From contig NZ_CP053923.1 in NCBI RefSeq assembly GCF_014672695.1, positions 611,598 to 616,625 of the forward strand: a stretch of DNA of 5,028 nucleotides. Reading direction: 5' to 3'. The DNA is from Defluviicoccus vanus (GTDB lineage: Bacteria > Pseudomonadota > Alphaproteobacteria > Rhodospirillales > Defluviicoccaceae). A program made the position numbers and the translations under genes. Below, in pieces: positions 1 through 5,028 of the stretch (position 1 is the first letter of the stretch; each line of letters opens with the position of its first letter). Below the pieces are notes generated by a model. The model saw only the letters and a program-made list of their open reading frames with translations. It had not been told where the DNA came from and made no database searches.

Positions 1-591
1 CTCCGCCCAGCCAGCCATGCTGCGCCATATCAGCGAATCTGCTTTCTGCCCGGCGATAAAGGCGGCACGAGGAGCCCGCAGGTGCACGTTGATCACGTGC
101 AACCGCCGACCTTGCGGCAGGTCGACGGCCATATAAAGGAACGGACGATCCCATTCGATCGGCTCCGCCTCAGCATCCGCATTCGCCGTCGTCAATCGTC
201 TGTGCATCAGCGCCGGTACCAGGTCGTGGAAAATCTGCCGTTCTTCGCAGAACGGCCAACGGCTGAGAATCAGCAGGTTATGCTTGTCGCGTGGACTCCC
301 GCGACTGCGACTGTGCGAACTGAAGCGGTGATAATCGGCATAGGGGGTGTGGACGAGCAGCCGGTCGAGAGCCGCTAGCGTCCGCCCCTTGCCGTGCTCC
401 GCTCGTTGGCTGTCAATTTCTTGCAAACAAAGAATATCGGCGGCAAGTCGAACCAATTGCGGGCGGATAAGCTGAATACGCTCGTTCAGTTGATCGTTAG
501 CGATCGTCGTGTCAGTTCCGGATAGCTGGCCGAAGGTTTCGACGTTGAAAGTAGCGATACGGCAAGTGTGGGTGACCTCCCTGTCCGCCAC
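1..591 (-). CDS. Endonuclease/exonuclease/phosphatase family protein, C-terminus cut off by window edge
   Basis: Reading the minus strand from a GTG at 591 gives 197 codons that stay open to the window edge, so the C-terminus is missing. The start reads ADREVTHTCRIATFNVETFG. Hallmarks of the DNase I-like metal-dependent phosphoesterase fold are visible: FNVE near residues 15-18 (metal-site Asn), ADILCLQEID around residues 51-60 with the metal-binding Glu, an NLLILSRWPF strand near residue 103, and VINVHLRAP near residue 165, matching the conserved N-x-H-L segment. The end visible here, GQKADSLIWRSMAGWAE, resembles a bacterial EEP subgroup. Substrate is unknown: nuclease and phosphatase members share the fold. 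No signal peptide is seen, so it is probably cytoplasmic. It lies 16 bp after the TlpA-like gene on the same strand, so the two are probably co-transcribed. The GTG start is fixed by a strong Shine-Dalgarno sequence; no ATG occurs at the N-terminus. Confidence 0.88.
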   Translation of the reverse strand, partial: MADREVTHTCRIATFNVETFGQLSGTDTTIANDQLNERIQLIRPQLVRLAADILCLQEIDSQRAEHGKGRTLAALDRLLVHTPYADYHRFSSHSRSRGSPRDKHNLLILSRWPFCEERQIFHDLVPALMHRRLTTANADAEAEPIEWDRPFLYMAVDLPQGRRLHVINVHLRAPRAAFIAGQKADSLIWRSMAGWAE

Positions 592-596
592 AGCCC

Positions 597-605
597 ACCT
601 CTCCT
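597..605 (-). promoter_or_regulatory. Shine-Dalgarno site for the EEP-family gene
   Basis: On the minus strand AGGAGAGGT lies 5 nt before the GTG at 591-589 and just after the TGA stop of the TlpA-like gene (610-608). The near-perfect anti-16S match at normal spacing decides the GTG start and supports coupled expression of the two genes. Confidence 0.8.
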
Positions 606-607
606 GC

Positions 608-1185
608 TCACGCAGCCGGGGCAAGACAGGCGGTGAGGAACTCGATCGTCGCCGGAGCGTCCCATTCCGCCGCCCCCACCACGCGTCCTACCTGGCGTCC
701 CTGGGCATCAAAGAACACTGTCGTCGGCAGGCCGACGATGTCGAGGGTCCGTGCCACCTTGCTGAGTGCGTCGATGGATACCGGCAGGCCGGTGAGCCCG
801 TTCTTGTCGAAGTACTGCCGCACCACAGGCGCGCCTTCGCGGTCGGAGGAAAGCGCCAACACGACGATCCCCCTCTTTTCCACTTTCTTGGCGAGAGCAT
901 CGAGCGCTGGCATCTCCTTGATACAGGGCCCGCACCAAGTGGCCCAGAAATTGACCACCAGCGCTGCCCCCGATACGCTGCGAGCGATCGCGCCTTGCCC
1001 GTCTCGTCGGTAAACAGCTGATCCGGAGCTGGAAGCGGCTTCGCCGCAGCGGAAAAATTGCCGAGTGATGACGGCGGCCGACTGCAGTCGGCCGTCGTGG
1101 CGCTTGCGTGCCAAGGCGAGATAGCGACAATGACACCGATCAGCCCTCCGGCCATGCCGGTGACGATACTGCGCAGGTAGCTCAT
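608..1185 (-). CDS. TlpA-like periplasmic thiol:disulfide oxidoreductase (thioredoxin fold), frameshifted
   Basis: Membrane-targeted thioredoxin-fold protein of the TlpA/ResA type, which reduces disulfides in the periplasm, for example during cytochrome oxidase or c-type cytochrome maturation. The gene is split across two frames. The ATG at 1185 begins MSYLRSIVTGMAGGLIGVIV, a hydrophobic signal or anchor (residues 6-24) with a possible ASA cleavage site (27-29). It continues to LFTDETGKARSLAAYRG, the usual strand and turn before the redox site. The other frame then supplies AALVVNFWATWCGPC (redox WCGPC at corrected residues 84-88), the cis-Pro in VGLPTTVFFD (Pro154) and the C-terminal helix. 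Adding one base at the 967-971 run joins them into a 192-residue protein, a normal length. The same-frame extension upstream to 1285 is unlike the family and overlaps argH, so it is not a real N-terminus. It is divergent from argH and followed by the EEP-family gene. Real mutation or sequencing error cannot be told apart here. Confidence 0.85.
967..971 (-). other. Inferred frameshift site in the TlpA-like gene (G5 on coding strand)
   Basis: The coding strand reads TAT CGG GGG CAG CGC, which leaves the family frame. With one more G it reads TAT CGG GGG GCA GCG CTG GTG GTC, giving YRGAALVV, exactly what the family needs before NFWATWCGPC. The shift must lie between about 950 and 985; the homopolymer is the most likely place. 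Confidence 0.75.
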
Positions 1186-1200
1186 GACTGTTGTCCCGTG

Positions 1201-2664
1201 ATGAACGAGCCGAATTCTTCAATCGCCGCCGCCGGCTCCGATACCAGGAGCGATGAAGCAGGTGAATCGACGACGACGAGTCCAATCTGGGGCGGCCGTT
1301 TCGCCCGCGGGCCGTCCGCTATCATGGAAGACATCAACGTTTCCATCGACTTCGACTGCCGGTTGATCCGTCAGGACGTCCGCGCCTCAAAAGCGCATGC
1401 AGCCATGCTGGCGACCTGTGGCATCATCTCGCAAGCGGATTCCGCGGCTATCGTCGCCGGCCTGGATTTAATCCTTGCCGAGTCCGAAACTGGTCAGTTC
1501 GTGCCCACGCGGGCGCTCGAAGACATCCATATGAATGTGGAGAGCCGGCTTGCCGTGTTGAGCGGCGAGGCGGCTGGACGACTGCACACTGCTCGCTCCC
1601 GCAACGACCAGGTCGCAACCGACTTTCGGCTGTGGGTCCGTGATACGATCGACGACCTGGACCGTGCCCTTATCCGACTGCAGGCGGTGCTCATTGACCG
1701 CGCCGAACAACACGCTGACTGGATCATGCCAGGATTCACCCACCTGCAGGCAGCCCAGCCGGTGACGCTCGGCCATCACCTGCTCGCCTACGTGGAAATG
1801 CTGGGCCGTGATCGTGGCCGCTTCACCGACGCACGGCGGCGACTGAACGAATGCCCGCTCGGCGCCGCGGCCTTAGCCGGCACGTCGTTTCCAATTGATC
1901 GGCGACAAACAGCGGCAGCACTAGGATTCGACCGACCGGCGGCAAATTCGCTCGACGCCGTTTCCGATCGCGATTTCGCGATCGAGTTTCTTGCCGCGGC
2001 GGCGATTCTGACGACGCACCTATCGCGTCTCGGCGAGGAGATTGTGATCTGGTCGTGTGAGCAGTTCGGCTTTCTCAGGTTGTCCGACGACTTCTCCACC
2101 GGCAGTTCAATCATGCCGCAGAAGCGCAACCCTGATGCCGCCGAATTGGTACGCGCCAAGAGCGGCCGCATCATCGGTGCCCTGACTGGGCTGCTGATCG
2201 TGATTAAGGGCCTGCCGCTTGCCTATGCCAAGGACATGCAAGAAGACAAGGAACCGGTGTTTCAAACAGCCGACACGCTCATGCTCTGCCTCGCGGCGAT
2301 GACCGGCATGATGGAAACGGCGGCATTCGACCGGGCGCGGATGCGCGCCGCTGCGGAGCGCGGATTTCCTTCAGCGACGGACCTAGCGGACTGGCTGGTG
2401 CGGGTTAAGGGGATGCCTTTCCGGCGCGCCCACCATGCGGCGGGCTCGCTGGTCCGCTTGGCGGAAGGCGTTCCTTGTCGGCTGGAGGAGTTGACGCTGG
2501 TGCAGATGCAGAGCGTCGAACCCTCGATCGATGCGAGCGTCTTCGATGTGCTCGGCGTTGAGCGTTCGGTCGAAAGCCGCACCTCGGAGGGCGGCACCGC
2601 ACCGGCGAACGTCCGTGCCGCCGCAGCTGCCGCCCGGACACGCTTCCTCTCTCTATCTACGTGA
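1201..2664 (+). CDS. argH: Argininosuccinate lyase (ArgH)
   Basis: Last enzyme of arginine biosynthesis: splits argininosuccinate into arginine and fumarate in the cytoplasm, as a homotetramer. From the ATG at 1201 the protein has 487 residues, against about 460 for typical ArgH. The core begins at WGGRF (residues 30-34). Fumarase/aspartase-superfamily signatures are intact: ARSRNDQVATDFRLW from residue 131, GFTHLQAAQPVTLGHH with the conserved His181, and the mobile catalytic loop GSSIMPQKRNPDAAE from residue 301 with its Ser pair. The C-terminal domain (SATDLADWLV and after) is complete. The frame is open upstream to a GTG at 1108, but that would bury the divergent TlpA-like start, so I chose ATG 1201; GTG 1198 is an equal neighbour. 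The first 29 residues are not part of the usual family core. No clear ribosome site precedes 1201, so the start is the least certain part. Confidence 0.96.
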   Translation: MNEPNSSIAAAGSDTRSDEAGESTTTSPIWGGRFARGPSAIMEDINVSIDFDCRLIRQDVRASKAHAAMLATCGIISQADSAAIVAGLDLILAESETGQFVPTRALEDIHMNVESRLAVLSGEAAGRLHTARSRNDQVATDFRLWVRDTIDDLDRALIRLQAVLIDRAEQHADWIMPGFTHLQAAQPVTLGHHLLAYVEMLGRDRGRFTDARRRLNECPLGAAALAGTSFPIDRRQTAAALGFDRPAANSLDAVSDRDFAIEFLAAAAILTTHLSRLGEEIVIWSCEQFGFLRLSDDFSTGSSIMPQKRNPDAAELVRAKSGRIIGALTGLLIVIKGLPLAYAKDMQEDKEPVFQTADTLMLCLAAMTGMMETAAFDRARMRAAAERGFPSATDLADWLVRVKGMPFRRAHHAAGSLVRLAEGVPCRLEELTLVQMQSVEPSIDASVFDVLGVERSVESRTSEGGTAPANVRAAAAAARTRFLSLST

Positions 2665-2703
2665 AAAGCGTTGCGCCGGTCCCGTACGCGTCATCCCTCG
2701 TTC

Positions 2704-2730
2704 TGCTGCGACTGCGGGTATTTCGCAGCA
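2704..2730 (+). terminator. Weak hairpin downstream of argH, possible terminator
   Basis: TGCTGCGA (2704-2711) is the exact reverse complement of TCGCAGCA (2723-2730), leaving an 11-nt loop, 40 nt after the argH stop. No T tract follows, so it is not a classical intrinsic terminator; it could aid Rho-dependent termination, or be chance in GC-rich DNA. Confidence 0.3.
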
Positions 2731-2768
2731 TCGACGTGACATCCTGCCTATGCTGATTAAATGATACC

Positions 2769-2797
2769 TTGACGCGTCGCTGAGAGTGACGGATTAC
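2769..2797 (+). promoter_or_regulatory. Candidate sigma-70-type promoter for the L,D-transpeptidase
   Basis: TTGACG (2769-2774, five of six -35 positions) is separated by 17 bp from GATTAC (2792-2797, three of six -10 positions). It lies in the argH/L,D-transpeptidase gap and would give a leader of roughly 50 nt before the GTG at 2858. The -35 is good and the -10 poor, so this is tentative. Confidence 0.35.
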
Positions 2798-2844
2798 CCG
2801 CATCGATTCGGGCGGCGCCTTCTGGCGACACGCGTCGGTGGGAC

Positions 2845-2850
2845 GGGAGA
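2845..2850 (+). promoter_or_regulatory. Shine-Dalgarno site for the L,D-transpeptidase
   Basis: GGGAGA lies 7 nt before the GTG at 2858. It favours this start over the longer GTG start at 2786, which has no purine-rich site at good spacing. The ATG at 2975 has AGGAG only 16 nt upstream and would leave no basic n-region. Confidence 0.55.
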
Positions 2851-2857
2851 TACAAAC

Positions 2858-4401
2858 GTGCAGCAGCGTAAGCATCGGCAGTCACTCGCACTCCGGTGGA
2901 CGGACAGCATCATCGAAAAGGCGGCGCGACAACGCGCTGCGGCCTTTGCCGGCAGGAGTCAATCGCGACTGGCGATGGCCACCCTGATGCTGGGGATTAT
3001 CGGCCTTGCCGCTTGCAGTTCCCCGCCAGCCAATCCGGCGAGGAAGCCGACGAGCACCCTCTCCCCCCCTGCCGCCAGTACACAGCCGGCAGCGAAGCCG
3101 GTAACCACGGCGCGGCCAGTTCCCCCGCTTCGACGGCGGAGGGCCAGCCGGGCCCGACCGCCGCCAGTCGACCCATGGTCACCAGCGTAACGCTTCCCCC
3201 GCCGGGTGCGAAAGTGACGAGCACGGCGCCCGTGCACCCGGCGGAACTTCCGGCAGGGGCGGCAGTCACGACGGCGAGACTGGCGAGCGCTTCCCCGGCA
3301 GCACAAATCCAGTCAGCGACCACTGCGCCTGCTGCCGCTGCCGCGCCACCCGCCTTCGCCATCGCCCGCTCACCGCAGGCACCCACTGTCGCCGGCGCCC
3401 CGGTCCAGAACACGGTCGCGACCGTCTCTTCGGTGGCTCGCCCCGCTTCCGGAGTGGCCACCAATCCCGAAGCACCTGACGAAGTGATCGGCGATCTCAA
3501 AATTTACTCGGCTCGCTACGATACGCTCCTCGATATAGCCCTCGACAACGATTTAGGTTTCCTCGAACTCGTCGCTGCCAACCAGGGTGTCGACCCATGG
3601 CTGCCGGGCGCCGGGACCAAGATCATGCTGCCTAAGGCTCGGATCGAGCCGAAAGGCCCTCGCGAGGGAATCGTCATCAACATCCCCGAACAACGGATGT
3701 ACTTTTACCAAAAGGGGCTTCTGGTCGATACCTATCCCATCGGCGTGTTCCGCGACGGATTCTCAACCCCGATCGGCAGCACCAGGATCGTCCGCAAAAC
3801 AGTCGACCCCACTTGGTATCCAACCCAATCCTCGCGCGAGGAACATCCCGAACTGCCAGCTGCGGTGCCGTCCGGTCCTGACAATCCGCTCGGCAGCCGC
3901 GCCATGTATCTTGGTTGGGCGCGCTACATCATCCATGGCACCAACAAGCCCTACGGCGTCGGACGACGGGTGAGCCATGGCTGTATCCGCATGCAGCCAC
4001 AGGACGTGGAGGCACTCTATGACATGGCTCCGGTGGGCACCCGGGTGCACACTGTGAGCCAGACGATCAAAGTTGGCTGGTGGCGAGGCGAGCTTTTCCT
4101 GCAGGCTCATCCCACCCTCGAACAGGGGATCTCACTGGAGGAAACCGGCAAAATCGATCCGATCGACGTTCCGGATGTGCGCGAGAAGGTGACGGCAAAA
4201 GCCGGTGCATTCGCCGACCGGGTGGACTGGGCTGCTGTGGAGACGGCGTTGAAGGAACGTCGGGGAATCCCCTTGCAGATTACCAACCGCCAGTCCCCGG
4301 TTGCCACCGTTATACCGACACCGTCGTCACCGTTGTTGGAAGCAAAGGCAGCCGCCGCGCCGGTAGCGCTGGCCACAGCACAGAATGTAATCCGCCAATA
4401 G
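2858..4401 (+). CDS. Lipoprotein L,D-transpeptidase (YkuD / ErfK-YbiS-YcfS type) with LysM-like domain, frameshifted
   Basis: Periplasmic enzyme that forms L,D-peptide bonds in peptidoglycan (3-3 cross-links) or attaches proteins to it. The gene is split over two frames. From GTG 2858 the first frame gives a basic N-terminus and lipoprotein signal LAMATLMLGIIGLAAC, with lipobox Cys53 followed by Ser-Ser. The lack of Asp at +2 suggests outer-membrane sorting. A Pro/Ala/Thr-rich linker follows and that frame stops at 3190. The second frame carries the rest of the linker (to about residue 210), a LysM-like segment (about 212-264, with LLDIALDNDLGFLELVAANQ), and the YkuD domain (about 271-405). 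The YkuD motif is intact: HGTNKPYGVGRRVSHGCIRM with His360 and catalytic Cys376. About 110 further residues follow. Adding one base makes a 514-residue protein. The catalytic frame is also open upstream to 2896, but that reading lacks any signal peptide. The exact substrate (cross-linking or lipoprotein attachment) cannot be told. Confidence 0.87.
3122..3126 (+). other. Inferred frameshift site in the L,D-transpeptidase (C5 run)
   Basis: Before this run the signal-peptide frame reads a linker-like AAKPVTTARPVPP; after it that frame turns into LRRRRASRARPPP and stops at 3190. One more C gives VPPASTAEGQPGPTAASRP and flows into the catalytic frame. The C7 run at 3063-3069 is an alternative, but it would put a less linker-like PPCRQYTAGSEAGNH in the protein. 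The shift must fall between about 3017 and 3187. Confidence 0.65.
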
Positions 4402-4486
4402 CGCACAAGGTTCATGACCACTACATTATTGTTTATGGTTTATTGCCATGCTGCTCGTGAATGGTTCGGGGCGGCTGAGGAGCGAT

Positions 4487-4493
4487 AAGGAGA
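4487..4493 (+). promoter_or_regulatory. Shine-Dalgarno site for the GlsB-type gene
   Basis: AAGGAGA lies 9 nt before the ATG at 4503. It is a strong site and fixes this start for a short gene that could otherwise be doubted. Confidence 0.7.
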
Positions 4494-4502
4494 ATTTAGG
4501 AC

Positions 4503-4754
4503 ATGACGGGACTTCTCGGCTTCCTGATCATCGGCCTGATCGCGGGTTGGATCGCCGGCAAGCTGATCAAAGGATCGGGATTTGGCCTGCTTGGTAATCT
4601 TCTCGTCGGCTGTGGCGGCGCGATCGCCGGCGGATTGCTGTTTTCGCTGATCGGGCTAAAGGGCACGGGGCTCATCGGCTCACTGGTGACGGCAGTGGTT
4701 GGCGCCATTGTCTGTCTCTTCATCGCCGCGAAGTTAAAGAATCGCTCAGCGTAG
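4503..4754 (+). CDS. GlsB/YeaQ/YmgE family small stress-response membrane protein
   Basis: An 83-residue, very hydrophobic inner-membrane protein with three predicted membrane segments (about residues 3-19, 29-50 and 56-76) and a basic tail KLKNRSA. The Gly-rich GNLLVGCGGAIAGG at residues 31-44 and the opening LLGFLIIGLIAGWIAGKLIKG match the family often labelled transglycosylase-associated protein. That label is historical: no catalytic domain is present and the molecular role is unknown, although several members are linked to general stress or acid response. Length is normal for the family. It starts 101 bp after the L,D-transpeptidase stop behind a strong ribosome site. The gap is AT-rich compared with its surroundings, so it may have its own promoter; TTCATG (4411) and TATGGT (4434) at 17 bp spacing are a weak candidate. 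It ends 44 bp from the convergent amidase gene. Confidence 0.9.
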   Translation: MTGLLGFLIIGLIAGWIAGKLIKGSGFGLLGNLLVGCGGAIAGGLLFSLIGLKGTGLIGSLVTAVVGAIVCLFIAAKLKNRSA

Positions 4755-4786
4755 CGTCACGACAGGTCCGCCCACGAGAGGGCCGG

Positions 4787-4810
4787 CCGCGGCATCCATC
4801 ATCGCCGCGG
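4787..4810. terminator. GC-only hairpin between convergent genes, possible bidirectional terminator
   Basis: CCGCGGC (4787-4793) pairs with GCCGCGG (4804-4810) around a 10-nt loop, 32 bp after the GlsB-type stop and spanning the amidase stop codon. The position between two convergent genes suits termination, but there is no T tract on either strand and such stems arise easily in GC-rich DNA. Confidence 0.25.
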
Positions 4811-5028
4811 TTCGCCCGCCGGACTACAGAAGCGCGCAGCGGCGGCAACAACTGCCGCTGCCACCTGTTCACGAAAACGAGGAGTCTGCACCGTCAGCTC
4901 TTCGCTTCGATGTTTGATCACGCCTGCTTCCAGCAGGACCGCCGGAGCACGCGCTCCACGCAGCACCGCAAGACCATCATAGGCGTAGAGTCCGATAGCG
5001 GCATCCAACAGCGGTCGGTTTTCCCCGG
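4799..5028 (-). CDS. N-acetylmuramoyl-L-alanine amidase (Amidase_3), C-terminal fragment
   Basis: Zinc amidase that cuts the bond between N-acetylmuramic acid and L-alanine of the peptide stem, used in cell separation and wall turnover in the periplasm. Only the last 75 residues lie in the window; the frame is open to the right edge, so the N-terminus and most zinc ligands are outside. The visible part reads GENRPLLDAAIGLYAYDGLA, then VLRGARAPAVLLEAGVIKHR, then an EQVAAAVVAAAARF helix. The VLR-x-A-x-x-PAVLLEAG block is the family's C-terminal signature and includes the conserved catalytic-site Glu in LLEAG. A TTG at 5008 could be mistaken for a start, but the family-like sequence continues upstream of it. 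The stop is at 4801-4799. It is convergent with the GlsB-type gene. The exact subtype (AmiA/B/C-like or other) cannot be told from this fragment. Confidence 0.87.
   Translation of the reverse strand, partial: GENRPLLDAAIGLYAYDGLAVLRGARAPAVLLEAGVIKHRSEELTVQTPRFREQVAAAVVAAAARFCSPAGEPRR

Noticed and set aside
1108..1200. Longer argH reading from GTG 1108 (518 residues)
   Set aside because: The extra 31 residues overlap the 5' end of the divergent TlpA-like gene and do not look like any ArgH N-terminus.
1186..1285. Longer N-terminus of the thioredoxin frame, starting at 1285 on the minus strand
   Set aside because: The added sequence is Arg/Ser-rich, has no signal peptide and is the shadow of argH and of the true TlpA-like N-terminus.
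2771..2778. GACGCGTC palindrome as an operator
   Set aside because: It is only 8 bp in GC-rich DNA and has no second copy nearby; it overlaps the candidate promoter but nothing else supports regulation.
2896..3016. ATG 2896 as the start of the L,D-transpeptidase
   Set aside because: It would yield a His/Gly/Cys-rich, signal-less N-terminus, while the overlapping frame encodes a clear lipoprotein signal.
3167..3600. Perfect 12-bp direct repeat GTCGACCCATGG (3167-3178 and 3589-3600)
   Set aside because: In the corrected protein the two copies are read in different frames, flanking sequences do not match and there is no mobile-element structure, so it looks like chance.
4411..4439. TTCATG-N17-TATGGT as a promoter for the GlsB-type gene
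   Set aside because: Only three and four of six positions match. No EcfG-type GGAAC/CGTT pair was seen either, so it is mentioned but not called.

Overview
The window is GC-rich chromosomal DNA from a Gram-negative bacterium. It most resembles an alphaproteobacterium, possibly of the Rhodospirillales type. This rests on the style of the ArgH sequence, the divergent TlpA-like thioredoxin/argH pair (an arrangement I recall from alphaproteobacteria), and the envelope genes (a lipoprotein signal and periplasmic peptidoglycan enzymes). The taxonomic call is inference. I see no mobile element, CRISPR array, tRNA or rRNA.

Layout. Minus strand, 1-1185: a TlpA-like thiol-disulfide oxidoreductase (608-1185) is followed 16 bp later by an endonuclease/exonuclease/phosphatase-family protein (1-591) that runs off the left edge; the two look like one operon. 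Plus strand, 1201-4754: argH (argininosuccinate lyase) starts only 15 bp from the start of the TlpA-like gene. It is followed by a 193-bp gap with a candidate promoter, then a lipoprotein L,D-transpeptidase (2858-4401), then a small GlsB/YeaQ-type membrane protein (4503-4754). Minus strand, 4799-5028: the C-terminal end of an N-acetylmuramoyl-L-alanine amidase (Amidase_3), convergent with the small membrane protein. No stretch longer than 300 bp lacks a gene.

Two genes are broken by an apparent single-base frameshift, and a plain ORF search misreads both. The TlpA-like gene has its signal/anchor half in one frame and its WCGPC half in another. The L,D-transpeptidase has its lipoprotein signal in one frame and its catalytic domain in another. 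In both cases one extra C in a plus-strand C5 run (967-971 and 3122-3126) restores one continuous, family-like protein. That shared pattern points to homopolymer under-calling in the assembly at least as much as to real mutation.

Functionally this is mostly ordinary housekeeping: arginine biosynthesis, periplasmic redox and peptidoglycan remodelling. The L,D-transpeptidase and the amidase both act on the cell wall. I do not find convincing evidence of an undescribed system. The points most worth a second look are the paired frameshifts, the nearly absent argH/TlpA intergenic space, and the long Pro/Ala/Thr linker and C-terminal extension of the transpeptidase.
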